Part shown: one piece after another, positions 1 to 8,145 of the stretch | Position numbering within the stretch: the first letter of the stretch is position 1 | How the letters are laid out: the number at the start of each line of letters is the position of its first letter | NCBI GenBank assembly: GCA_019694455.1 | Contig: JAIBBY010000037.1 | Location: forward strand, 1 to 50,355 | Direction: 5' to 3' | DNA length: 50,355 bases | Source of the DNA: Pirellulales bacterium | Lineage (GTDB): Bacteria; Planctomycetota; Planctomycetia; Pirellulales; JAEUIK01 | The notes under the pieces: generated by a model | Databases searched by the model: none | What the model saw: the letters and a program-made list of their open reading frames with translations, nothing else | What the model was told of the DNA's origin: nothing | Program-made: the position numbers and the translations under genes

Positions 1-1
1 T

Positions 2-670
2 ACGGCAGCCAAAGAAATGGACGAAGCTGGCGGACGTGGGCTGCCACTGGTGTGTGATATTCGCCACGACGAGCAGGTGCAGGCGGCGGTCGCCAAGACA
101 GTTGAGACCTTTGGCGGCATCGACATCTGCATCAACAACGCCAGCGCGATCTTCCTGGCGGGCACGCTGGAAACGCCGATGAAGCGTTACGACCTGATGC
201 ATCAGGTTAATGCGCGCGGCACGTACCTTTGTTCTCAGGCGTGCATCCCGTACTTGGAGAAGGCCGCGAATCCACATATTTTGAACCTATCGCCACCCTT
301 GAACATGTCGGCCAAGTGGTTCATGGGCAATCTGGCTTACACGATGGCAAAGTATGGAATGAGCATGTGCGTGTTGGGCATGGCCGCCGAACTCAAGCCC
401 AAGCGGATCGGGGTAAATGCGCTATGGCCCGAGACGGCAATCTGGACGGCAGCGGTGGAAAATGTGCTGGGCGCATCGCTCAAGGACGCCTGCCGCAGTC
501 CGGAGATCCTAGCGGACGCGGCCTACCTGATCCTGACGAGCGACAGTCGCGAATGCACGGGGAACTTCTTTGTGGACGAGGCGCTGCTAACGCAACGCGG
601 CGTCACGGATTTTGAGCAGTACGCGATGAAGCCGGGCAGCGCGCTACAGAAGGATTTCTTTCTCGACTAG
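2..670 (+). CDS. SDR-family oxidoreductase, HSDL2-like (5' truncated by window edge)
   Basis: The reading frame is open from base 2, so the N-terminus with the Rossmann glycine motif lies outside the window. What remains shows the rest of a short-chain dehydrogenase/reductase: a cofactor-side NNASA motif, a serine-rich strand after ILNLS, the catalytic YTMAK (Tyr-x-x-x-Lys) pair, and a WPE turn following the strand that ends in VNALWP. The NNASA motif, where most SDRs have NNAG, and the tail resemble hydroxysteroid dehydrogenase-like protein 2. The likely role is NAD(P)-dependent oxidation or reduction of a lipid-like or carbonyl substrate in the cytoplasm; the substrate cannot be read from sequence. 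The gene converges on the minus-strand amidohydrolase, 37 bases away. Confidence 0.85.
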   Translation, partial: TAAKEMDEAGGRGLPLVCDIRHDEQVQAAVAKTVETFGGIDICINNASAIFLAGTLETPMKRYDLMHQVNARGTYLCSQACIPYLEKAANPHILNLSPPLNMSAKWFMGNLAYTMAKYGMSMCVLGMAAELKPKRIGVNALWPETAIWTAAVENVLGASLKDACRSPEILADAAYLILTSDSRECTGNFFVDEALLTQRGVTDFEQYAMKPGSALQKDFFLD

Positions 671-707
671 CGCTTGCGCGCCACCGAATCACTTGAGAGT
701 TGGGCGG

Positions 708-1916
708 TCAGGCCTGGGACGGCTGCTCGCTCGAGAGCACGGCGGCGCGGACCAAAATACGGGCGCCAATGGGGATGGCGCGCTCGTCGAGATCGAAAGT
801 GGGCGTGTGCAATCCGCTGTTGCCGACGGCCGGGGAGGCGCAACCGAGCCGAAACATGCTGCCCGGGACATGCTCGAGGTACGAGGCAAAGTCTTCGCTT
901 CCCATGCTAGGCCGCAGAATCTCCTGGACATCGCTCTGCTGACCAAGGACCTCGGCGCCGGCTTGGCGCACGAGATTGGTGACGGCCGGATCATTGACGA
1001 CCGAGTCGATACCGCTATACCAATCGAACTCGGCGCGAGTGCCCGTGGCAGCAGCGACCGCTTCGATGATGCGCGCGATCTCGATTTTGGTCGCTTCGCG
1101 GACGCGGCGATCAAGAGTGCGCAGCGTGCCACGCAACTCCGCGACGGAAGGAATGACGTTGGCGGCGTCGCCGGCGGTGAATTGGCCGAATGAGATCACC
1201 ACGGCGTCCAAGCTATCGTGGCGGCGCGGAATGACAGCGTAAAGCGTGTTGACTAGTTGCACGGCCGCCGCAAGAGGGTCGATGGCCAAATGCGGCCTGG
1301 CGCCATGCCCGCCCCGGCCATGCAGCGTGACCTTGAGCGTATCGCAATGGGCCGTGAAGGGACCATCGCACACACCGATTTGGCCAACCTCGCGGGTTGG
1401 GTCCATGTGCATGGAGAGTATTGTCGCGACATCTTCGACCGCGCCGGCGGCCACCATTTCCTTGGCGCCCAGTAGCGTCTCTTCGGCGGGCTGAAAGAGG
1501 GCTCGCCAGGCAATGCCGCCGGGCAAGGCGCCCTGCGTTTGCAGTTGATGTAGCGCCAAGACGCAGCCAAGCACCACCGCCGTATGGCCATCGTGTCCAC
1601 AGGCGTGCATGATGCCCGGCGATTGACTGCGATAGTCGCAGTCGCGAGCCTCGGCGATGGGAAGCGCGTCGATATCGGCGCGGAGCGCCACGCGCGCCGC
1701 GGAGGCGCCGGGCGAATCGACGATCAGTCCGCGTCCATCGGGTCCACGGCGCCCGGCAATGCCGGCGGCAGCCAGGGCGCGTTCGATTCGCTCGGTGGTA
1801 GCGTGCTCTGTTCCGCTCAGTTCGGGATGCGCGTGCATTTGGCGCCGGAGTTCGATCAACTGCGGCGTGACGCGGGCGATCTCGGCGTCGAGCGCGAGCC
1901 TCCAATCACGAGTCAT
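708..1916 (-). CDS. M20-family metallo-amidohydrolase (N-acyl amino acid / hippurate hydrolase type)
   Basis: The 402-residue length is normal for the M20D amidohydrolases that cut N-acyl amino acids and similar amides. Metal ligands are visible: Cys106 and His108 in MHACGHDGH, Glu145-Glu146 in FQPAEE, His170 in SMHMDP, and a late His in the GLHTP stretch. The dimerisation domain lies in the middle (about residues 190-300, starting near HGRGGHGARPH). The ATG start has a GGGAG ribosome site about eight bases upstream. No signal peptide is seen, so it is probably cytoplasmic. Its start overlaps the end of the upstream 86-residue membrane protein by 11 bases, so the two are probably co-transcribed. 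The precise substrate is unknown. Confidence 0.9.
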   Translation of the reverse strand: MTRDWRLALDAEIARVTPQLIELRRQMHAHPELSGTEHATTERIERALAAAGIAGRRGPDGRGLIVDSPGASAARVALRADIDALPIAEARDCDYRSQSPGIMHACGHDGHTAVVLGCVLALHQLQTQGALPGGIAWRALFQPAEETLLGAKEMVAAGAVEDVATILSMHMDPTREVGQIGVCDGPFTAHCDTLKVTLHGRGGHGARPHLAIDPLAAAVQLVNTLYAVIPRRHDSLDAVVISFGQFTAGDAANVIPSVAELRGTLRTLDRRVREATKIEIARIIEAVAAATGTRAEFDWYSGIDSVVNDPAVTNLVRQAGAEVLGQQSDVQEILRPSMGSEDFASYLEHVPGSMFRLGCASPAVGNSGLHTPTFDLDERAIPIGARILVRAAVLSSEQPSQA

Positions 1917-2166
1917 GCGGTTTGTCTCCCGCGGAGGCCGATTGTTCCGCCTCCACCTCGGCGCGAATGCTGTCGCTTAGCCAGCGCCCCCATAACAAAT
2001 AATGCATTGCGACAAACGCGAACAGCGCAGCGACGATGCCAATCAGATTGCCGGCGATGCCAACGGTCAGAAAGACCAAAACGATCGCGGCCATCACCGA
2101 AAGACACCCGGTGAGCGACAGCGCCAGAATCGATCCCTGGGAGGACGACTGAGATTCCTTGGGCAT
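1906..2166 (-). CDS. Small two-helix membrane protein of unknown function
   Basis: This 86-residue protein has a short polar N-terminus, then two hydrophobic stretches (roughly residues 13-35 and 38-56) joined by a tight turn, then an acidic tail rich in Glu, Ala and Ser. It looks like a small inner-membrane protein. It overlaps the start of the M20 amidohydrolase by 11 bases, which supports it being a real, translated gene. The family is not recognised and no function is proposed. Confidence 0.6.
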   Translation of the reverse strand: MPKESQSSSQGSILALSLTGCLSVMAAIVLVFLTVGIAGNLIGIVAALFAFVAMHYLLWGRWLSDSIRAEVEAEQSASAGDKPHDS

Positions 2167-2193
2167 AGGGACCGCGCTCGGGTTTGTATTTGG

Positions 2194-3063
2194 CTAGTCC
2201 ACAAACTCTGGGCGGACCAGCTTGGGAATCACGCCAGCCGCGTGCCCACGTTGGAGCAACTCGGTCACAGCCTGGCGGCCGCGCGGCCCAAAATCGAGCG
2301 TCCAATCGTTGACGTACATGCCGACAAATTGGTCTGCCTGTTGGCGATCCAAATCGCGACCGTACTTCAAGGCGTGATCGAGGGCTTCGCCGCGATGCGT
2401 AAGACCATATTGAATGCTCTCTTTGAGCAGCCGGTTGACGTCTTGAATCGTTTCGGCGCCGAGGTCGCGGCGGATGCCGTTTGCGCCCAGCGGCAACGGC
2501 AACCCGGTTACTTCATGCCACCATTTGCCGGTATCGACGATCAACTTCAAGTCGTGATCGCCATACGTCAATTGCCCCTCATGAATAATCAATCCGGCGT
2601 CGACCGACTGACCTTGGTACTCGCCGCGGGCGGTGACCTCGAGGATTTGATCGAACGGGACTACGACAAAAGGGAAATCGGCGCCAACGCAAAGTCGCAG
2701 CGCCAAATAGGCTGTGGTAAGGGTGCCCGGGACGGCGATGCGGGCGGTTTTGAGATCGGCGATCGACATGGGCCGCTTGGCCACCACCATGGGACCGTAC
2801 TGGTCTCCCATGCTGGCGCCGCAAGGGCACAGGATGTACTTGTCGGCCAGGTACGCATAGGCGTGCAGCGACAGGGCAGTCAGTTCGAGGTCGGCCTGAA
2901 AAGCGCGGCGATTGAGCGTTTCGATGTCGACCAATTCGTGCGTGAACTGGTAGCGTCCCGTTTCAATCTTGTCGTTGGCAAGCGCATGAAACATGAACGC
3001 GTCGTCAGGATCGGGGCTGTGCCCAACTCGAATCAGGACTTTCGCAGTAGTTGTCGCAGTCAT
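2194..3063 (-). CDS. mqnD: MqnD-like protein (1,4-dihydroxy-6-naphthoate synthase family)
   Basis: The frame is open further upstream, but the ATG at 3063 (MTATTTAKVLIRVG) puts the family's N-terminal strand at the normal place and gives 289 residues, typical for MqnD. The HSPDPDDAFMF motif near residue 15 corresponds to the S-P-x-x-D-x-F-x-F signature of MqnD. The fold is that of a periplasmic binding protein, but there is no signal peptide. MqnD acts late in the futalosine route to menaquinone. No other mqn gene is in the window, so the assignment rests on this signature; a more general MqnA/MqnD/substrate-binding relative is possible. Confidence 0.7.
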   Translation of the reverse strand: MTATTTAKVLIRVGHSPDPDDAFMFHALANDKIETGRYQFTHELVDIETLNRRAFQADLELTALSLHAYAYLADKYILCPCGASMGDQYGPMVVAKRPMSIADLKTARIAVPGTLTTAYLALRLCVGADFPFVVVPFDQILEVTARGEYQGQSVDAGLIIHEGQLTYGDHDLKLIVDTGKWWHEVTGLPLPLGANGIRRDLGAETIQDVNRLLKESIQYGLTHRGEALDHALKYGRDLDRQQADQFVGMYVNDWTLDFGPRGRQAVTELLQRGHAAGVIPKLVRPEFVD

Positions 3064-3218
3064 CAGGCAACCAATCGGTATCGTTGAACCAAGAGAAATG
3101 GCGGCCCGGAGGGCCGCAAGGCGGCAACGTGGCCGCTGGGGCCAGTGTCCCGAATTCGCCGACGAGCGGCAAGGGGCAACCACCGGAGCATGGATACGCA
3201 CGTCCGCCGAAAACGAAG

Positions 3219-3249
3219 ACGGGCCCGGAAGCAGCGCTTTCAGGCCCGT
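3219..3249 (-). terminator. Candidate terminator of the fliD-fliS-glycosyltransferase unit
   Basis: ACGGGCC (3219-3225) pairs with GGCCCGT (3243-3249), with further partial pairing inside. It sits 25 bases past the stop of the glycosyltransferase gene. On the minus strand the hairpin is followed by a moderately T-rich stretch (CTTCGTTTTC). This is the expected place for the end of the flagellar transcript. Confidence 0.5.
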
Positions 3250-3273
3250 GCGAATTGAGTCGGCAGTGCGGAC

Positions 3274-4023
3274 TTAGGCGTTCTGGCGGGAGTCGAGCGA
3301 CGTGCCGCGTGCGATGGGGCCACGCAGGCCAGGACGATTGCGCCCCCGATTGGGAATGCCGGCGCTGGCCGCCTTGCGAACGGCGCGCATTTCGTCGCGC
3401 ATTTGATACCAAACGTCGGCATGCGGATGATCGCGGTATTCCTCGAACCACGGGCCGCCGTTGGTGTAGTGGATGAGTTGTGTCGACTCGTCCATCCAGT
3501 CCAACGTATTCCAGGTCTTGGGGATCTCGCCGATTTGGCTGTCGTCGATGTCCTGGAAGCGGTGCAAGTAGGCGCCGGTTTGCGATTCAACCACCTCCTT
3601 GGACCACAACTTGAGCCGATCGCAGCGCATGAGCATGAAGCTGGACCAGTTCTTGCGCGGATACGATGTTTGTGCGCAGCCGTACATCTTCACCGTGTTG
3701 GTGGGCTGGTAGTCGTGTTGCACGACGCGCAGCGCATGACGCGACATGTCGAGTTCAGCCAATTGGCGGACATCGCCCAGGCAGAGCATGTCGTTGTCCA
3801 TAAACAGCGCCGTGCCGGCGAAGTCGCAAAGATGCGGCACTAGAAAACGCGTGTAAGTGAACTCGGTGGATTGCAGCGGATCGTGCTGGCGGTCGAAATC
3901 GAGTTCGGCCAGGCGGAGAAATCGAATATCGAGCGCAATGGAGGAAAACTTGCGCAGGCTATATGCCAGCACCTCGGCCGGCTCTGGAAAACGAGAATCC
4001 CAACCGATGAAGATTCGCAGCAT
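3274..4023 (-). CDS. GT8-like glycosyltransferase next to fliS
   Basis: This 249-residue protein has the layout of a small GT-A glycosyltransferase of the GT8 type. The N-terminal IFIGWDSR strand-loop comes first, then a metal/nucleotide-sugar binding FMDNDM motif (Asp-x-Asp at residues 76-78), a central KNWSSFMLM segment, and a C-terminal IHYTNGGPW segment that resembles GT8 His-containing loops. There is no membrane helix. The ATG has AAAGGGA five bases upstream. It lies 36 bases after fliS on the same strand, so it is probably the last gene of a fliD-fliS unit. A role in flagellin or cap glycosylation is inferred from context only. Confidence 0.7.
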   Translation of the reverse strand: MLRIFIGWDSRFPEPAEVLAYSLRKFSSIALDIRFLRLAELDFDRQHDPLQSTEFTYTRFLVPHLCDFAGTALFMDNDMLCLGDVRQLAELDMSRHALRVVQHDYQPTNTVKMYGCAQTSYPRKNWSSFMLMRCDRLKLWSKEVVESQTGAYLHRFQDIDDSQIGEIPKTWNTLDWMDESTQLIHYTNGGPWFEEYRDHPHADVWYQMRDEMRAVRKAASAGIPNRGRNRPGLRGPIARGTSLDSRQNA

Positions 4024-4059
4024 CGAAGTCCCTTTCTAGCTGTGAGAGATTTGGTGGAA

Positions 4060-4488
4060 TCAGGCGGTGAAGACGGCGCCAGAGGGCGACTGGTGGTGAG
4101 CCGCGTCGATTCGTGAGCCGAGTTGCTCGCAAACCTGTTGCCAGGTGGCCCGCTCGATCTCCAAGACGCGAATAACACCCTCGATGGCGCTAACGTCCTT
4201 GGCGGTATGGGCCGCCGTGAGTTGGCGCGACACAAAGGTGTAGATGCCGGCCACGCGGCGGACGAGCGGAGGATCGCGATCGACTCGCAGGCCGCCCAAG
4301 ATTTCGGCCACCACTTCTTGGGCTCGAATAATGGCTTCGCCAGCCTCTTCGTGTTGATCGTTTTGCCCATGGACCAACGCCTGGCGCGAAAAGCGAATTG
4401 CCGCGTCGATCAGCATGAGCTGTAGCTTCTGTGGCGTGGCGGTCATGACCTCGGTTTGTAAATAGGCGTCGCGTGCTTGCGTTTGCAT
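4060..4488 (-). CDS. fliS: Flagellin export chaperone FliS
   Basis: The protein has 142 residues, close to the usual 120-140, and is almost entirely helical. It begins with the typical AYLQTEVMTATPQKLQLMLIDAA helix pair, which matches the FliS pattern of Y-x-x-x-x-V-x-T-A-s-P-x-x-L-i-x-M-L-Y-d. FliS binds the C-terminus of flagellin in the cytoplasm and keeps it from polymerising before export. A strong GGGAGG site lies just upstream of the ATG. It is 31 bases after fliD, the usual neighbour. Confidence 0.92.
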   Translation of the reverse strand: MQTQARDAYLQTEVMTATPQKLQLMLIDAAIRFSRQALVHGQNDQHEEAGEAIIRAQEVVAEILGGLRVDRDPPLVRRVAGIYTFVSRQLTAAHTAKDVSAIEGVIRVLEIERATWQQVCEQLGSRIDAAHHQSPSGAVFTA

Positions 4489-4519
4489 GATTCCTCCCTG
4501 AGACGGTTAGACGAGTTCG

Positions 4520-7500
4520 TTAACTTGCCGAACCGTTGGCGCTAGTGAACGATCCATTCGAAATGGTTTGCAACTGCCCGATGACCTTGAGGCTGTCTTG
4601 CATCTTCGCGATGGCGAGATCCATGCGATAGAATTTGAGCAAGAGCGCGTTCTTTTGCGTTTCCAGTCGCTTGTTCCAGTCTTCAATCTTGGCGTTCGCC
4701 GTGCGGATGTTGACATTGATCGCATCCATGCGATTGATGAGCAGGGCATGCTCGCCGGACGAGAGGCGATCGGTCATCGAGCGAATCCGATCGGCCAGTC
4801 CAAACTGTTTGGTGGAGAACAGATCTTTCACTGCCTGGGGATCGGTGGCCAGCTTGTCGTCGTACTTGGCCGAGTCGAACTTAAGCGAACCATCTTTCTC
4901 CAGGCTCAATCCCACCGACTGCAAGCTCTGGAGCGAGCCCGCGCGAAAGACTCGCCGCGAAAACAGGCTCGCCAGTTCCGTATCGACTTGCAGCACCGAC
5001 GAGTCGCCAAACAACGGCCCCGTGGTGGCGGGTTTGCCATCGTCGGTGGCGGGGGTGAACTTGGTGGCTTCGGCGATCTGGGCGCGAACCTGGTTGTAGG
5101 AATCGACCAGCGCTTGAATCGCGTCGGCGCCGCCCTGGCCGCTGGACGAGACAGACACATCTACAGCAGTCGTCGATGCGGCGACCAGTTGCAAATTGAC
5201 GCCTGGCAGGATGTTGTTGAACTGGTTGGTGCTGGAGGCCGACAGTGTGCCTCCAACCGGGTTGCCGAAACGCACCAGCGCGTCTTGCCCTCGTGCTGTT
5301 TCTTGCAGCGAAAAGCCGGCTTGCGAGGTGTCGAACACAAGATTGCCGATGGCGCCCGACCGTTGGCTGTTGATGGTAAGACGATATGGATTGACGCCGG
5401 CGCCGCTATTGAACTCGGCCGCCGAGATGCCGACTCCGAGGTTGTTGATCTTGCCGGCAAGGTCGGTGAGCGTGTCGGTGGCGGCGATGTCGATGGAGTA
5501 GGTTGTCGAGGCGTCGATGACCTGTCGATCTTCGCCGTTGATCTCGCGGGTCGTCGCCGCATTCAAAAGGCCTAACTCTCGGGCGGCGGTGCTGCTGCCT
5601 TCCTCCACGCGGAGCGTGCCGCCGGCGCCAATGGTGTCGATCAACTCGATGCCGTCGCCGGCCTCGTTAACTTGAGCATCGACGCCGATTTGCAGCGCGT
5701 CGATGGCGCGAATCAGGTCGCCTACGGTGTTGATGTTGCCTTGCGCCAAGTCGATCGAGCCTTGCGCCGAGGCCGTGCCGAAGATCTTGAAGCTGCCTTT
5801 GGTGATGCCAGCGCCGCCGTTGAGGCTGGAGAGCAGCGTGTTCTCGTTGACCGTTTGCAGATTCAGGCTGCCCGACCCGGCCGTGCTCACGGCCTCGTTG
5901 ACGGCCAAGCCCAAGGCGTCGGCCGTGTTGGTAGCGTCGCCATTGGCCACCACAAGATTGCTGGCGGTTTGGCCGGTGGTGTCGGTGAGTTGAATGCCGT
6001 TATGCGCGTCGTTTACCCGAGCTGAGACGCCGATTCCGGCAGCGTTGATCGCGGATATCACATCGTCGAGCGTGACAGCCGCCGATAAGTCGACGGTTGC
6101 GCTTGCGCCGCTGCGATCGGTAAGCTGCACCAGCCCGAGATCTCCCAGGCCTTCGCGCCCTCCAAGGCTCGACAAGAGCGCCGTCTTGAGCCCGGCGAGG
6201 ACCTGCTTGCCGGCAATTACGCCATTGCCGTCTGCCGCGGCGAAACCAAGATCGGTCGCGACGTGGCCAGCGCCCAGGTCGGCGGCGGAGAACGCGGCGG
6301 CGCCGGCCGTCAGATCGACCAATTCGATCGAGTCGCCGCTGGCGGAGATATTTGCCTTGAGGCGAGCGGGGTCGGCAGCGTTCAAGGTATCGAGCATTTC
6401 GCCGACGGTTCGCGCCGTCTTTGCGGGAACAGCGTCGATCAATTCGCCGGTGGTCAGTTGCACCTCGTCGCCAGGATCGACTAGCCCCGTGCCATCGCTG
6501 CCGTCGGCCAGTTCGATCTTGAACAGTTCGGCGACCACTGGACTGTTAGCAATCGCCGCGACGGCGTCGCTGGCGGTCGATTGGCCGATGGCGACATGAA
6601 AGGTGAGTTTTTTGTTGACGTCGTCGTAGGTGATCGACTCCGTGCCGCGAGCTGCCTGATCGTTGGCGAACCGAACCGTCACGCCGTCGTAGTTTTTGCC
6701 CTCGCGCAGGGCTTGGATTTTGATTCGGCTATTGGGGCCTTGAACGCCTGGCGTAGTCACGGAGCCGGGCGGGCCGGCCATGATGCCGCTGTCGGTGGAT
6801 GTGACCAGTCCGTTGCCCGTGCTGCCGGCGGCCAGGCGAACGGTAAACTTGGCGGCCACGTCGGGGCTGCGACCGAGCGCTTGAATAATGTCTGACGCGG
6901 TGGTGACGCCTTCACTGATTTTGAAAACGAGTTCTTTGGTGTTGGCGTCGTAGGTGGCGGACTCATTTCCCTTGATCATGCTCGGTTCGTGCTTGAACCG
7001 GATTTGCACTCCGCCAAATTCGGGGCCCGCCTTCAGCGCCGAGAAGACCAGTTGGCCATTGAGCCCGGCCGCGGCATTGGTGGTGGCGGTGGCCTTCGAG
7101 CCTTCGACGGCGGGGGTTGAGAAATCGACATCTAAGGGGGCGCTGCCATCGCGGAAGTTAACTCGCAGATCGGCGCCAGACGCGTCGAAGCGAAGGCCGT
7201 TGCCGTTATTGAGCGACGACAGCAGCACATCGCGCCCCAATCGAACTACATCCTGGCCGTCGGCGGTGTTTGCCGCGGCATCGATTGCCAGCAATCCCAG
7301 ATCGGCCGCAGTGCTGCCACCGCCAACTTCCTGCACGCGCAGATTCGATTGCATCTGACCCGATTTGTCGACCAGGACAAATTTGTCGCCGCGGGTCTCG
7401 AGCCGAACGTTGATCGCGGTGTTGGTGTTCACCGCGTGGATCACATCGTCGACGGTTCGCGCCGCGCGGAGATCGACCACCGCGCTCGCGCCGCTGCGAT

Positions 7501-7975
7501 CGGTAATGCGTATACTGCCGGTCGCCACTCCCAGCCCGCCGTTGAGCGTGCCGAGGCTGATTCCCTCGTCGATGGCGCCGCCAAAGCGCAGGTTAAGCTT
7601 ACCCGCGCCGATTGGAGCGGTGTTGCTGGCAAAACCGGAGCTGAGCAATTGCTGCGATTGCGCCAGTTGCAGCGGAGTGAATTGATACGTGCCAACCGCC
7701 GGCGAGCCTGTGGTGCTGACGCGAATCAGCGAGTCATCACTGCTGCTGGAGGTGCGCTGATCAAAGATATTCGTATTGCTCAGCTTGAGCGCAGTGAGCT
7801 GTAGCTTGAGCAAACCAGCGCTTAGGACCGTGAAACTGTTTTGCTCGACGGTCAGATCGTCGACACGCGACTTCAGGGTGTCGCGCGGCTTGGCGGCAAT
7901 TGCAATCAGCTTGTCCACCGTATCCGCGATGGGAAAGCCGGTGATCAGCCCGATGTTCGACCCAATTCTACCCAT
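4520..7975 (-). CDS. fliD: Flagellar filament cap FliD, greatly enlarged
   Basis: The ATG at 7975 (MGRIGSNIGLITGFPIADTV) is chosen because it starts the FliD N-terminal signature; the frame is open 17 codons further up. The product is 1151 residues, about twice the usual 450-650. The N-terminal coiled part (to about residue 85) and C-terminal helices (about 950-1151) are normal FliD. The middle holds about five Flagellin_IN-like units (near residues 153-203, 519-557, 614-665, 726-780 and 816-858) and two copies of another 85-residue module (about 308-391 and 417-500) also found in flagellin and FlgL. FliD caps the filament tip and assists flagellin folding. A sigma-54 type site lies about 120 bases upstream. 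Confidence 0.93.
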   Translation of the reverse strand: MGRIGSNIGLITGFPIADTVDKLIAIAAKPRDTLKSRVDDLTVEQNSFTVLSAGLLKLQLTALKLSNTNIFDQRTSSSSDDSLIRVSTTGSPAVGTYQFTPLQLAQSQQLLSSGFASNTAPIGAGKLNLRFGGAIDEGISLGTLNGGLGVATGSIRITDRSGASAVVDLRAARTVDDVIHAVNTNTAINVRLETRGDKFVLVDKSGQMQSNLRVQEVGGGSTAADLGLLAIDAAANTADGQDVVRLGRDVLLSSLNNGNGLRFDASGADLRVNFRDGSAPLDVDFSTPAVEGSKATATTNAAAGLNGQLVFSALKAGPEFGGVQIRFKHEPSMIKGNESATYDANTKELVFKISEGVTTASDIIQALGRSPDVAAKFTVRLAAGSTGNGLVTSTDSGIMAGPPGSVTTPGVQGPNSRIKIQALREGKNYDGVTVRFANDQAARGTESITYDDVNKKLTFHVAIGQSTASDAVAAIANSPVVAELFKIELADGSDGTGLVDPGDEVQLTTGELIDAVPAKTARTVGEMLDTLNAADPARLKANISASGDSIELVDLTAGAAAFSAADLGAGHVATDLGFAAADGNGVIAGKQVLAGLKTALLSSLGGREGLGDLGLVQLTDRSGASATVDLSAAVTLDDVISAINAAGIGVSARVNDAHNGIQLTDTTGQTASNLVVANGDATNTADALGLAVNEAVSTAGSGSLNLQTVNENTLLSSLNGGAGITKGSFKIFGTASAQGSIDLAQGNINTVGDLIRAIDALQIGVDAQVNEAGDGIELIDTIGAGGTLRVEEGSSTAARELGLLNAATTREINGEDRQVIDASTTYSIDIAATDTLTDLAGKINNLGVGISAAEFNSGAGVNPYRLTINSQRSGAIGNLVFDTSQAGFSLQETARGQDALVRFGNPVGGTLSASSTNQFNNILPGVNLQLVAASTTAVDVSVSSSGQGGADAIQALVDSYNQVRAQIAEATKFTPATDDGKPATTGPLFGDSSVLQVDTELASLFSRRVFRAGSLQSLQSVGLSLEKDGSLKFDSAKYDDKLATDPQAVKDLFSTKQFGLADRIRSMTDRLSSGEHALLINRMDAINVNIRTANAKIEDWNKRLETQKNALLLKFYRMDLAIAKMQDSLKVIGQLQTISNGSFTSANGSAS
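6476..7054 (-). repeat. Two copies of the shared axial-protein module inside fliD
   Basis: The copies span about 6803-7054 and 6476-6727 (residues 308-391 and 417-500 of FliD). Both follow the pattern G..(F/Y).GV.(I/V)RF, then G.ES.TYD, then K.L.F.(I/V), then (V/Q)(T/S)TASD, then F...LA.GS.G.GLV. The same pattern occurs in FlgL and flagellin, so this is a domain shared between proteins as well as an internal duplication. Confidence 0.8.
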
Positions 7976-8093
7976 ATGTGAACGACTGCCGCTTAGCGCC
8001 CCTGATCGGGCGTGGTCGAACTCCAACGCGAAACTAGTGTTAGCCTTTATCTAATCGTCAGGCTTGCTAGCTCGGGTTCAGAAATTGCGCGCC

Positions 8094-8109
8094 GGCAATA
8101 CCGTTGCCA
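8094..8109 (-). promoter_or_regulatory. Sigma-54 (-24/-12) promoter candidate for fliD
   Basis: On the minus strand the sequence reads TGGCAACGGTATTGCC. GG and GC are separated by exactly ten bases, against the consensus TGGCAC-N5-TTGC. It lies in the only sizeable gap upstream of fliD and would give a leader of about 100 bases. No downstream terminator separates it from fliD-fliS-glycosyltransferase. Confidence 0.6.
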
Positions 8110-8145
8110 GCGGCATCTTCGTCGCGAGCGACTGCTAGCAGGCGA

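Noticed and set aside
2002..3087. A 361-codon plus-strand frame opposite mqnD
   Set aside because: The antisense MqnD frame has family motifs; this frame is an opposite-strand shadow in GC-rich DNA with no recognisable domain.
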